Positions 32,995 to 41,715 of a stretch of 52,269 bases of DNA are shown here, piece after piece. Numbering within the stretch: the first letter of the stretch is position 1; every line of letters begins with the position of its first letter. The DNA lies in assembly GCA_017469945.1 (NCBI GenBank), contig JAFUFI010000021.1:1-52269 (forward strand), in the 5' to 3' direction. This stretch comes from Lachnospiraceae bacterium. Its GTDB lineage: Bacteria > Bacillota > Clostridia > Lachnospirales > Lachnospiraceae. The notes under the pieces are model-generated. The model had not been told where the DNA came from. It did not search any database and saw only the letters and a list, made by a program, of their open reading frames with translations. The translations under genes were made by a program, and so were the position numbers.

Positions 32995-35460
32995 CTAATT
33001 TTCTGTCCTGTCTGCATGACAGGTCATATAAATGATCTGGTAGTTTTTGGCGAGAGAAGCGAGAAATCCGTATCCCCATTTCAGATTCTCTTCATCAAGA
33101 TTTGAAAAAGGATCATCCATAATGATAACGGGCTTTTCTCCCTCATACATTACATCCAAAAGGGCCGCTCTCATACAAAGTCCGGTCATATCCGAAAGTC
33201 CGTCGCTTAAGGCCTCCACCGGCCTGTACGCGCCCATTTCTTTTTTCTGTATTCCGAGAGCCGAATCTATGATAAATGCAGAGCCTTCACCGTTTTCGCC
33301 ACCTTTTTTCAGTATATCATAATACTTCTCAAATGAACACCTTAAGGGTTCCATATATCCGGCTATAAGCATATCCTTCGCTTTTGTAAGATACTCTGAA
33401 GTCGCCGACACAATTTTGTATCTTTTGCTCTCTGCCTCGAAATCTTCCCTAAGTCCAATGAGACGTTCTTCATCAGCCGCAATAACTTCCTCTCTCTCGT
33501 AAAGGTCGGCTATCTTCCGCTTTGACGAATTTTTTTCCGATGAAATATCATCAAGCTTCTCGATAATAGAACTCTCTTCCGAATCTATTTCCCTTAATCT
33601 CTCCTCGGATGCGGCAACATCAAACGAAAAGCTTTCAATAGCTTCCGGGTGCTCGGACAGATAATCCTCGCAAAGCTTTTTGGCAGTCTTTAATTCTCTT
33701 TCTTCATGCCCATAGAGTGCGATCTTCTCCTGCAAAGTACGCAAAGCTTCTTTTATGTTTTCACCTTCGGTGAAAGCATCAGCGCCAAGTCCAACCTTTT
33801 CGCAAAGATCTTTTATCTGTTCTTCTAAAGCTTCTCTCTCGGAAGTAATGGCATCTTTTTGTCCTAAGGAAACCTTCTCGGATTCAAGCTTTTCCCTGTA
33901 CTCAGAAAGCTCCGCTTTCATCCTGTAAAGGATTTCCTCGGCGTCTGCTCTTGAATAATCCACACCGAAGCCGGAGAGAAAGTCCCTTACTCCGCTTTCT
34001 TTTTGACGGATTTCATCCTCATATCCCGCAATCCTTTCGGATAAAGACTCTATCTCTGTTTCAAAGCTGTCCGTGTCCTCATAGCTGACAGCGTTTTTGA
34101 TACCTGCTGCCTTGCCTTTGTTTATAAGACCGGTTATCAAAAGAATCAAACCTAAAACAAATACCGCCGCCTCAAGGGCAATAAAAAGTACCCTTTCAAA
34201 TCCGAAAAAGTGATATGTGATACCGAAGGCTGCGGCCGCTACCGCCATTAAGACTATACCCGCGATCACAAGCGCCTTCCCCGCCTTTTGGGATTTTTCA
34301 GCCCTCGCATCCGCAAGATACTGCGCTAAGCTGTTCTTTTCGATAATCTCGCTTCTGCTTTGTTTCTTTTCTCTTATATTCTCTTCAAGTGAAGAAACCT
34401 TTGCGTTAAGCTCTCTTATTTCCTTCATAACCCCGGTTTGGACTAAGATGTCTTCCGAGGATATATTGCTCTCTCCATATTTGCGGGAAAGCCTTTCAAA
34501 ACGCTCATCATATCTCTTTTCGCTCAGGGCGCTTTCCTTTACCAAAAGAGCCTGTCTTTGAGATAATTTCTCCTCAAGAGCATCTATATCAGCTTCCTTG
34601 GGAACTCTTTCTCCTAAGTCACGGAGAGCCTTTTTAAGACTTTCCTCTCTTTCGTCCCTTGCCTTTACTTTGTCTGCGTACAGACCGGCGTTTATAGCCT
34701 TTTCCTTATCGGAAGCGATGGCACGCTTTTCCTCTTCAAGTTTTTTGCGGGATTTTTTTAAGTTTTCCTCGGTTTTCAAAAGTTCTGAAAGCCTTTGCTT
34801 TTCAAAGGAGATGCCCTCTTCAACTCTTGCCTTGTCCTTTATAGCTATCTCAAGGTCCGAAATCTCCCCTTTAAGCTTATGCAGATTTCCCGTAGCTCTT
34901 GTGGGCGAATAGGAATTGAGATAATCTTTGATAAGCTCCTGCGCCTTGTCGAAATTGGCAATATCATCGGCCTGTGGCGTACGGCTTACCCTCGATCCGA
35001 CATCACTTCCGACGCCACTGTACTTAACTGCCGTATGGTCTATATAGCTTGTTTTTTTGTAGGACTCGCTGTCTACGCCAAAAAGCCCCGTTCCGAGATT
35101 ATCCGCATCAAAATCCTCGCTCCTTATACCGGTTAGAGCATCTCTTAAATCAAAGGTATCTCCCTTTGCGGTAGCGGCAAATGTCCTTGTAAGGACGTAA
35201 TCCTTCCCGCCGGCGCTAAACTCGATACTGCCGCCGTATACACCGCCGTTCCAGGGTCTGAAAAAGCTTCGCTCCCGCTCCCTTAACGCTTTCTTCTTGC
35301 TCTCTCCGTCAAATCCGTAGAACATTACCCTGATAAAGGAAACGAGCGTGGTCTTTCCCCAGCCGTTTCCCCGGAGGATGGAATTGACGCCGCTTTCAAA
35401 ATCCATATTAAGATTGCTAAGCTTTCCGAAGTTCTCGATATTTATCTTCCTTATGATCAT
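32995..35460 (-). CDS. SbcC/YhaN-like AAA ATPase with a membrane hairpin
   Basis: An 821-residue SMC-type ATPase resembling YhaN, the partner of the YhaO nuclease. Walker A is RGNGWGKTT (about 30-38). Long coiled coils occupy about 160-385 and 455-680. In the middle are two adjacent hydrophobic helices (about 395-445), typical of YhaN and absent from classical SbcC or Rad50. Near the C-terminus is the signature-like EALSDGLSDMTGLCMRAALL and Walker B VIIMDDPFSNLDEE. No zinc hook CxxC is visible. It overlaps the nuclease gene by four bases (ATGA), implying a complex made in fixed ratio. It likely processes DNA ends at the membrane (inference from the Mre11-Rad50 family). Confidence 0.88.
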   Translation of the reverse strand: MIIRKINIENFGKLSNLNMDFESGVNSILRGNGWGKTTLVSFIRVMFYGFDGESKKKALRERERSFFRPWNGGVYGGSIEFSAGGKDYVLTRTFAATAKGDTFDLRDALTGIRSEDFDADNLGTGLFGVDSESYKKTSYIDHTAVKYSGVGSDVGSRVSRTPQADDIANFDKAQELIKDYLNSYSPTRATGNLHKLKGEISDLEIAIKDKARVEEGISFEKQRLSELLKTEENLKKSRKKLEEEKRAIASDKEKAINAGLYADKVKARDEREESLKKALRDLGERVPKEADIDALEEKLSQRQALLVKESALSEKRYDERFERLSRKYGESNISSEDILVQTGVMKEIRELNAKVSSLEENIREKKQSRSEIIEKNSLAQYLADARAEKSQKAGKALVIAGIVLMAVAAAAFGITYHFFGFERVLFIALEAAVFVLGLILLITGLINKGKAAGIKNAVSYEDTDSFETEIESLSERIAGYEDEIRQKESGVRDFLSGFGVDYSRADAEEILYRMKAELSEYREKLESEKVSLGQKDAITSEREALEEQIKDLCEKVGLGADAFTEGENIKEALRTLQEKIALYGHEERELKTAKKLCEDYLSEHPEAIESFSFDVAASEERLREIDSEESSIIEKLDDISSEKNSSKRKIADLYEREEVIAADEERLIGLREDFEAESKRYKIVSATSEYLTKAKDMLIAGYMEPLRCSFEKYYDILKKGGENGEGSAFIIDSALGIQKKEMGAYRPVEALSDGLSDMTGLCMRAALLDVMYEGEKPVIIMDDPFSNLDEENLKWGYGFLASLAKNYQIIYMTCHADRTEN

Positions 35461-36581
35461 ACAAGCTTTTCCTCCCCCATAAGCAGTCTAACCCCCATAG
35501 CGATGCAATCCGCAGCCTCTTCCTCGCTTAAAGTGCCCTTTTCTGCTTCCTTCTTTAAAAGCCTGACAAATTCACCCTTTAAAGACTTGTCGAAAGCGAA
35601 GCTTTCAAAGTCGATAAGACTCTCCGTCTCATCCAGGACTTTTATGAAAAAGTACTCCTCCGAAAGATTTTGCGTTATATAGTTTAGATCAAACTCTGTA
35701 TCCAATGGCACCTTACCGGAGAGCCTAACCTTAAGCATATCCTTGTCGGCGATGCCTTTTGAAGAAGCAAAATCCCGGACCGCAGCTATTACATCCCCTG
35801 AATTCTCGCAATCCGATACATCTACGGAGATATCAAAAACAGTCCTTTTTGCAAAAGGAACAAAAGTTACCTTTATCCCGTCGTTTGTAATATCAAGAAG
35901 ATTGAATCCCCTCTCTCCCACCTCATCAAAGCCTCTGCCCTCGAGGCAACCGCAGTAAGAGTAGGTACACCGGCTGTCCAGCTTCTCGATCTTCGGCGCG
36001 TGAATATGCCCGAGGGCCAGATAATCAATTCCCCTGTCTCTGTACATGGGAAGCGGGATAACTTCCGCATCCGTTTTACCCGCCGTAGGGACTTCCTGTC
36101 CGTGGAGCGTTACAATGTTAATGCGCTTTCTGTCAAGGCTTAAGGAGTCTACCAGCGCGGTATTGTTTTCTTTTGTAATCTCGGCGCCGGTTATGACAAC
36201 GCTTACATCACCTTCCGTATGAACATACGACGTCCAGTCTCCCGAAAACATCTTTAAGTTTTCAGGGAGACTTCCGTATTTTTCCGTGATCTGATTTAAA
36301 AAAGTATCCGCATCGTGATTTCCCCTAAGATAGAAGAACTCAATATCGGGGTTGTTTACGACAGAAGAATAGACCGCATCCCGTGCCGTCGCAGAGATCT
36401 TTCTTACATCGAAAAGGTCTCCGGCAATGATAATAGCGCTGACACCGACCGTGCTGCCATATTCCACCATCTTCTGAAAAGAAAGAAGAAGTTCGTTTCT
36501 GCGCTGTGAAGCCTTCGCAGAATCAAAATATCTGCTGAGTTTTGAATCTAAATGCAAGTCGGCAGTGTGAATGATTTTCAT
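35457..36581 (-). CDS. SbcD/YhaO-like DNA exonuclease (Mre11 family)
   Basis: A 374-residue metallophosphoesterase of the Mre11/SbcD class. The metal-binding motifs are HTADLHLDSK (Asp8, His10), IIAGDLFDVR, YLRGNHDAD, VTLHGQEVP and LALGHIHAP, all intact. A C-terminal capping region (about 270-374) contacts the ATPase in known complexes. It is coupled by a four-base overlap to the YhaN-like ATPase gene and starts 2 bp after the HAD-CPBP fusion gene. Mre11-family pairs open hairpins and blocked DNA ends; the role here is assumed from family membership. Confidence 0.92.
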   Translation of the reverse strand: MKIIHTADLHLDSKLSRYFDSAKASQRRNELLLSFQKMVEYGSTVGVSAIIIAGDLFDVRKISATARDAVYSSVVNNPDIEFFYLRGNHDADTFLNQITEKYGSLPENLKMFSGDWTSYVHTEGDVSVVITGAEITKENNTALVDSLSLDRKRINIVTLHGQEVPTAGKTDAEVIPLPMYRDRGIDYLALGHIHAPKIEKLDSRCTYSYCGCLEGRGFDEVGERGFNLLDITNDGIKVTFVPFAKRTVFDISVDVSDCENSGDVIAAVRDFASSKGIADKDMLKVRLSGKVPLDTEFDLNYITQNLSEEYFFIKVLDETESLIDFESFAFDKSLKGEFVRLLKKEAEKGTLSEEEAADCIAMGVRLLMGEEKLV

Positions 36582-36583
36582 GT

Positions 36584-38149
36584 TTACTTATTACCCTTTT
36601 TACTAACAAACAGCATAACAGCCGCAGCAATAGCTACAGCAGCCATACCGCCCACAAAAGGCCAGCTGACGATAAAGCGATTGTTCATAAACAGATATGT
36701 TCCCAGATAAGAGATCAGATTCTGCAATGAATGCATTATAACAGCCGCCCAAAATACCCCGTAATATTCGTATCCCACAGCCATCAGACATCCGAAGATA
36801 AAGGCATAAATGCCCTGAACGATGTTGCCGTGGTAGATTCCGAAAGTAACACCCGAGACAAGTATAGCCACGAATATAGGCGTGTACTGCCTGAAGGATG
36901 TGAAGATGATTCCCCTGAAAAGCAGCTCTTCCGCAAGAGGTGCAATAATACAGTACGTGGCAAGTCCGACGGCAATCTGGCAGCTGTACTGCGCGCCGGC
37001 AACCTCGCTGTAGGACTGAGACGAAGCCGCCGCCTGGGTAAGGATCGCTGCTATCTGCATAGCGAGCGTAAATGCTGTAACGAATATCACGCCTAAGATG
37101 ATCTTAACAGGAGCCGGATTCATGGGATGAAGAAGGTACATATCCCTCGAAGTCTTTTTGATCCTTAAAATCGCGAAGGGCAGGATTGAAAGAGCCGCCA
37201 AAACATATGCCAGTCCGGAGATGATCGTCCCTATGTTTCCAATGTAAAAGGCGCTGTTTGGATTAGGCTCCGCACCGTAATAGAAAAACGCCTTTATACC
37301 GGCGGGAAGGATCGGGCTTAGTATCCCAAATCCCCCTGATAATATAACCCCAAAAAAATACCTTACCGCAAGGAAAAGAAGGAAGCATCCGATCACGGTT
37401 ATCATAGTCCTGAAAGTAAAGGGTGAAAATCCGTTTCCTCCCAGGCGGCAGATTCTTCCGTCGTTATACTCCTCCGACTCTCTCATCAAGAATTCCTCGA
37501 GATCCTTTGGCGTAAAAACTATATAATCCGCATGTGATTCCAGGAACTCCTCGTAGTCTCCGTATCCGTAAAGAACTGCGACGCTCTCGATTCCCTGCTT
37601 TTTCGCGCCCTCTACGTCAAATCGCCTGTCCCCGACCATATAGATAAGGTCTTTATTAATGCGGTTTCCCTTAAAGAGCTGCCTAAGCGCCTCCACTATA
37701 ACCTCGTTTTTGTCGGTCCTTGTCCCGTCAAGATTGCTTCCGACTACGACCTCAAAATACTTTCTTATCTTGAAATGGTCCAGGATCTTCTCAACGAAAA
37801 CCGTAGGCTTTGAAGAAGCGACCGCAAGGTGAAACCCACTTTTCTTAAGCCTTTTCAGCATATGGGGCACGCCCTTATACACTTTGTTTTCAAAAAGCCC
37901 TACGGTAGAAAAACGCTCCCTGTATTTTTCAACAGCTTTTCTTGCATCTTCCTCCGAAAAGCCGTAAAACTCCATAAAGCTATCGATAAGGGGCGGACCG
38001 ATAAAAGGCTCCAAAACGTCTATATCCGGCTCGTCTATATCAAAGGCCCGGAGCGCATACTGCACGCTGGTACAGATTCCGATCTTGGGATCCGTAAGCG
38101 TGCCGTCTAAGTCAAAAAGTATGTATTTTTTACTTAAATCTTTACTCAT
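36584..38149 (-). CDS. HAD phosphatase fused to a CPBP-family membrane protease
   Basis: A 521-residue two-part protein. Residues 8-220 form a HAD hydrolase of the phosphoglycolate-phosphatase/5'-nucleotidase type with its motifs intact: DLDGTLTD (Asp13, Asp15), VASSKP and VGDRRFD (Asp174, Asp178). Residues 245-515 form a polytopic membrane domain with about 8 helices that ends in a CPBP (CAAX protease and bacteriocin-processing) domain: EELLFRG (Glu407, Glu408, Arg412), FGIYH (His440) and IMHSLQN (His473). The linker (about 221-242) is short. The frame is continuous and the gene has one start. Such proteases cleave within the membrane; the substrate and the reason for fusion to a phosphatase are unknown. 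Confidence 0.88.
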   Translation of the reverse strand: MSKDLSKKYILFDLDGTLTDPKIGICTSVQYALRAFDIDEPDIDVLEPFIGPPLIDSFMEFYGFSEEDARKAVEKYRERFSTVGLFENKVYKGVPHMLKRLKKSGFHLAVASSKPTVFVEKILDHFKIRKYFEVVVGSNLDGTRTDKNEVIVEALRQLFKGNRINKDLIYMVGDRRFDVEGAKKQGIESVAVLYGYGDYEEFLESHADYIVFTPKDLEEFLMRESEEYNDGRICRLGGNGFSPFTFRTMITVIGCFLLFLAVRYFFGVILSGGFGILSPILPAGIKAFFYYGAEPNPNSAFYIGNIGTIISGLAYVLAALSILPFAILRIKKTSRDMYLLHPMNPAPVKIILGVIFVTAFTLAMQIAAILTQAAASSQSYSEVAGAQYSCQIAVGLATYCIIAPLAEELLFRGIIFTSFRQYTPIFVAILVSGVTFGIYHGNIVQGIYAFIFGCLMAVGYEYYGVFWAAVIMHSLQNLISYLGTYLFMNNRFIVSWPFVGGMAAVAIAAAVMLFVSKKGNK

Positions 38150-38166
38150 TAATCTACCAACAAAAA

Positions 38167-38667
38167 CTAGAATTTCCTGATCTCATCTCCGGAGTCGTCC
38201 GTATTCTCAATCTTTACAATCTCAACATCATAGCTGACATCGGCATTAACCGTTACGTGGGCAATCTCTCCAACCTTCTTTTTAAGAACGGCCTTTCCTA
38301 AAGGCGATTCGTTGGTGATAAGATTCTCTAGAGAATTGGCGCGAACGGTAGTAACGATCTTGAAGGTCTCCTCGCTACCGTCGTCGCAAAATCTTACTGT
38401 AACGGTATTGTTCATACCAACCTCATCATCAGCCGAAGAGTCGTCGATGATGGTGGCTGTCTTTATCATCTTTTCAAGATATCTGATACGGCTTTCGTTT
38501 TGATTCTTAAACTTTTTAGCCGCATAATACTCAAAGTTCTCGGAGAGATCGCCCTGCGCTCTGGCCTCTTTGACATCCTCCAAAGCCTTCGGACGCACAA
38601 CAAGCTTTCTGTGTTCTATCTCCTCCTCCATCTTGGCTATATCCGATTTAGTAAGTTTATCAAACAT
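38167..38667 (-). CDS. greA: Transcription elongation factor GreA/GreB family
   Basis: A 166-residue cytoplasmic protein with an N-terminal coiled coil (about 5-75) and a C-terminal FKBP-like domain. The coiled-coil tip carries the acidic residues that enter the RNA polymerase secondary channel, within EARAQGDLSENFEYYAAK, a clear Gre signature. Late landmarks are ESPLGKAVLKKKVGE. GreA restarts backtracked polymerase by stimulating RNA cleavage. It has an Asp/Glu-rich tail after the usual end. It lies 10 bp after the MraY-like gene. Whether it is the only Gre factor of the organism cannot be told here. Confidence 0.92.
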   Translation of the reverse strand: MFDKLTKSDIAKMEEEIEHRKLVVRPKALEDVKEARAQGDLSENFEYYAAKKFKNQNESRIRYLEKMIKTATIIDDSSADDEVGMNNTVTVRFCDDGSEETFKIVTTVRANSLENLITNESPLGKAVLKKKVGEIAHVTVNADVSYDVEIVKIENTDDSGDEIRKF

Positions 38668-38677
38668 TTTCCGCTCC

Positions 38678-39634
38678 TTAGATCAAAAAGAAAACTACCG
38701 CACAAATAACAAGCTGTATGATACAGAATCTGTAAACACACTGAGTATTGCTCCATCCCCAAACCTTACGTACCTGGTCGTGGAGAGGGGTGCGAACGTT
38801 TTTCAATATATGGATCTTTAAAAATCTCAGTAAAAATACTTTTAAAAGGCCGAGTCCGCCGTCAAGGATAAATACAAGCGCAAGCGGGATAAAGATAAAA
38901 GGATCTCCGCTCTTTAATGCGCAGATAGCGATAAAAAGCCCGAGGGCTCTTGATCCCGCATCACCCATCATCAGCCTGCTGGGAGTAGCGTTAAACCAAA
39001 GATACGCCACAAGCGTAGCCACAAGAATAAGGATCATTGGCGCAAAGGACTTTGCAGCTCCGCTCTTGAAAAATACGGAATAAAATCCGAGAAGTGAGAT
39101 GATTCCCACACTTCCCGAAAGTCCGTCGACTCCGTCCGAGCAGTTGGTAACGTTTATACTTGCCCAGATTACGATAACGGCTAAAATCCCGTATACAACC
39201 TTTGGCATAACAAAGGATTTATCGAATAGCGACAGCGTAATCTCGGATGAATTGTTGACTAAAAATACGATAGCAACCAGTATTGCTACAACCAGGTCAA
39301 GGGCTCCCTTTAAATACTCGCCCCAGGGGCTCTTTGACGCATCATCCAAAAATCCCGTCATCATCGCGATAAGGATTAGTACAAGGTAAAACCCGTACTC
39401 CGTATTCATCGGTGAAAACAAGGCGGATACAAAAACAAAAACCGCTATGAAATAAAGCCCCGCGCCTCTGGGCTTGCCCGCAGACTTTTCGCCCTCTACG
39501 GCAAAAGCTCTTCCGCCGTCCTTTGGCAGGTACTTTGCGGCAAACTCCATAAGTAAAAATGTAATAACAAATCCCAGTCCCGTTGCTATGAATGTTGTAT
39601 ATTCGGGATTAAAAGGTAAAACACTATAAAGCAT
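38678..39634 (-). CDS. MraY-like phospho-N-acetylmuramoyl-pentapeptide transferase
   Basis: A 318-residue integral membrane protein of the MraY/WecA superfamily with about ten helices. Catalytic landmarks are TNCSDGVDGLSGS (about 163-175), MGDAGSRALGLF (about 222-233) and the MraY-type TPLHDQVRKVWGWS near the C-terminus. An N-terminal motif reads KSAGKPRGAGLYF. MraY transfers phospho-MurNAc-pentapeptide to undecaprenyl phosphate, making lipid I. It is separate from any mur/fts cluster, so it may be a second or divergent copy, and another sugar-phosphate transferase role is possible. Its start overlaps the CE2-like gene by 11 bases. Confidence 0.85.
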   Translation of the reverse strand: MLYSVLPFNPEYTTFIATGLGFVITFLLMEFAAKYLPKDGGRAFAVEGEKSAGKPRGAGLYFIAVFVFVSALFSPMNTEYGFYLVLILIAMMTGFLDDASKSPWGEYLKGALDLVVAILVAIVFLVNNSSEITLSLFDKSFVMPKVVYGILAVIVIWASINVTNCSDGVDGLSGSVGIISLLGFYSVFFKSGAAKSFAPMILILVATLVAYLWFNATPSRLMMGDAGSRALGLFIAICALKSGDPFIFIPLALVFILDGGLGLLKVFLLRFLKIHILKNVRTPLHDQVRKVWGWSNTQCVYRFCIIQLVICAVVFFLI

Positions 39635-40739
39635 ATCTTCCTCCGAGTGACTTTATGAATGCGCTAAGCTCATCAGCCGCCGTCTCGTGAGATGCCTTTG
39701 CGGGGTGCCAATCAGCTCCGTATCCGTTTTTTTCAAAATTCTGCGGCGTAAGCCTGCAGATATGGACATCGCCAAATCCGCTCTTTTCCTTAAACTCAGA
39801 AACAGCTTCGTTTTCGGTATCAAAGAGCGCGTCCCCCATAAGTCCGAATGCTACAATAATACGTGAATCCGGGTTAGCTTCATGAACCTGTTCCAGGAAT
39901 TCTACGTAATCCTCCAAAAATGCCGCCTTCTTGTTCTCATCCCCCTGCACATAACTGTCATCATTTGTACCAAGATTGATGACGATGGTATCGGGCTTTC
40001 TCTCCGAAGAAAAATCCCACTTTCGCTCCTCTAGGCGCATTCCTCTGAAAGTATTGTAGGAATAAGCAAAGATCTCGTAATAAGGCTGAACAAGCTCTTC
40101 TATCTTAGGCACATCAGGGTCTGCGGTATAGCCGGATATTAGCCCGTGTCCGCTGTAGGAAACCATACTGTAATCAGCCCCTAATTTCTTTGCGGTAAGG
40201 TAAGAAAAAGCTTCGGTAACATTTTCCGTATCGGTTGAAAAAGGATACCACTCGCTGGGCGCGTCGACGCCGTAGCCGCAAGTGATGGAATCGCCTATAA
40301 ATTCAATATATTTATCCGAAAGCGCCGTGGGCTTAGGCTCCCCTCCGGCAAGAACCTTGATTTCTCCAAGGCCCGCAGTAGACATCCTAGGCTCAGAAAG
40401 TTTAAGGATCCTTACGGTATGCTCTGCGGGGGCTTCAGACGGATCCTCGCCCCTTACAACAAATCTTTCGACAGGCTTTTTGATCATAGTATCAAGGAGC
40501 TTTATATCATCCACGATAACCGCAACTCTGGCAAAATCGCGCCAGGGAAGGGGCCCATCCGTTTCTTTTGTCGTACTGTCTCCGTAAAATAAAACTTCAA
40601 GCTTTGTGCCGAAATAAGAAAATTCAACTCCGCTTCCGGAGAGACTTAAAACTCTGCAGTCCTCAAGCATAAAGCTTCTTCCGAGAGGTTTTACGTACTT
40701 TTCTGTCGGCAAAAATGCATATTCTTTTAATGTTTCCAT
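39624..40739 (-). CDS. SGNH esterase, carbohydrate esterase family 2-like
   Basis: A 371-residue protein with an N-terminal beta-sandwich (about 1-130) and a C-terminal SGNH hydrolase domain. Motifs are EFIGDSITCGYG (catalytic Ser, block I), VSYSGHGLISG (block II Gly), NLGTNDDS (block III Asn) and ADWHPAKASH (block V Asp/His). This is the layout of CE2 acetyl-xylan and glucomannan esterases. No signal peptide is visible, so it would act in the cytoplasm unless exported otherwise. The ATG with AGGGGA upstream is chosen over the longer frame, which overlaps argC. It follows argC by 13 bp and overlaps the MraY-like gene. Confidence 0.85.
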   Translation of the reverse strand: METLKEYAFLPTEKYVKPLGRSFMLEDCRVLSLSGSGVEFSYFGTKLEVLFYGDSTTKETDGPLPWRDFARVAVIVDDIKLLDTMIKKPVERFVVRGEDPSEAPAEHTVRILKLSEPRMSTAGLGEIKVLAGGEPKPTALSDKYIEFIGDSITCGYGVDAPSEWYPFSTDTENVTEAFSYLTAKKLGADYSMVSYSGHGLISGYTADPDVPKIEELVQPYYEIFAYSYNTFRGMRLEERKWDFSSERKPDTIVINLGTNDDSYVQGDENKKAAFLEDYVEFLEQVHEANPDSRIIVAFGLMGDALFDTENEAVSEFKEKSGFGDVHICRLTPQNFEKNGYGADWHPAKASHETAADELSAFIKSLGGRYAL

Positions 40740-40752
40740 ATCTTCCCCTAAA

Positions 40753-41700
40753 TTACAGATTAAGTCCCTTGGCCTCATCGCATCCAAGTACTATATTCAT
40801 GCACTGAATTGCGGCACCTGAAGCACCTTTTCCGAGGTTATCAAATCTTGTGGCAACTACGACTCTTTCCTCGTTTCCCGTAACAAAGATCTCCATTCCG
40901 TCCCATCCGGCGCAGGCATCGGAAAAGAGCGCCCCACCGGCCTCAGAGTCTGCTCCGAAGGGCATTACCTTAATAAACTTTTCACCCTCATAGTACTCTG
41001 CGAAAAAGTCCCTTATCTCTTCCGGAGACATTTTCTTTTTAAGCATATCCGTGTAGAGAGGCACCTGAACAACCATACCGCTGTGGTAATTGGTAGTCAT
41101 AGGGCAAAAGAGGGGCTCTTTTGAAAGCCCGGTTATCTTCTTCATCTCTTTAAGATGTTTATGGGTCTGCCCCCAGGCGTACATTCTTGCACTGTCAAAC
41201 TTTTTGTCCCTGCCCTCTTCTTCATAGGCAGCAATAAGTTTCTTTCCGCCTCCACTGTATCCGGATACGGCGAATATTGAAACAGGATAATCCGAAGGTA
41301 AAATCCCGCTTTTTACAAGAGGATATCCGATGGTTATAAATCCCGAAGCATAGCAACCGGGCACGGCAATCCTTTTTCCGTTTTTGATCTTATTTCTGTG
41401 CTCCTTGGAAAGCTCGGGATAGCCGTAAGCCCAGCCCTCTTCTGTTCTGTGAGCTGTTGACGTATCGATAATGGTAACATTCTCATTTTCAACCATCGAA
41501 ACAGCTTCGATCGCTGCCGCATCGGGCAGACAAAGGAATGTGATATCCGATTCGTTGATGTACTTTTTTACGGTATCCGGGTCTTTTCTAAGCTCCGAAG
41601 GAATCTTTAAAAGTTCGATATCGTCTCTTCCTTCAAAACGCTCAAAAATCCTGAGTCCCGTAGTTCCTTCGCTTCCGTCGATAAAAACTTTTACTTTCAT
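40753..41700 (-). CDS. argC: N-acetyl-gamma-glutamyl-phosphate reductase, short type
   Basis: A 315-residue NADPH-dependent reductase that makes N-acetylglutamate semialdehyde, the step between ArgB and ArgD. It belongs to the shorter ArgC class. Visible are the Rossmann-type start VFIDGSEGTTGLRI, LCLPDAAA, the active-site cysteine in VPGCYASGF, and TGNEERVVVATRFDNLGKGASGAA near the C-terminus. The ATG with AGGAGA upstream is used rather than the GTG one codon earlier. Unlike most Firmicutes, argC is not with argJBD but about 19 kb away behind a UPF0340 gene. No ARG box was seen at its promoter. Confidence 0.94.
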   Translation of the reverse strand: MKVKVFIDGSEGTTGLRIFERFEGRDDIELLKIPSELRKDPDTVKKYINESDITFLCLPDAAAIEAVSMVENENVTIIDTSTAHRTEEGWAYGYPELSKEHRNKIKNGKRIAVPGCYASGFITIGYPLVKSGILPSDYPVSIFAVSGYSGGGKKLIAAYEEEGRDKKFDSARMYAWGQTHKHLKEMKKITGLSKEPLFCPMTTNYHSGMVVQVPLYTDMLKKKMSPEEIRDFFAEYYEGEKFIKVMPFGADSEAGGALFSDACAGWDGMEIFVTGNEERVVVATRFDNLGKGASGAAIQCMNIVLGCDEAKGLNL

Positions 41701-41715
41701 CACATTCTCCTGTCT

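Noticed and set aside
32978..33079. Longer start for the GH5 gene
   Set aside because: The extra 34 residues lie within the ATPase gene and would precede the signal peptide; the later ATG has a ribosome site.
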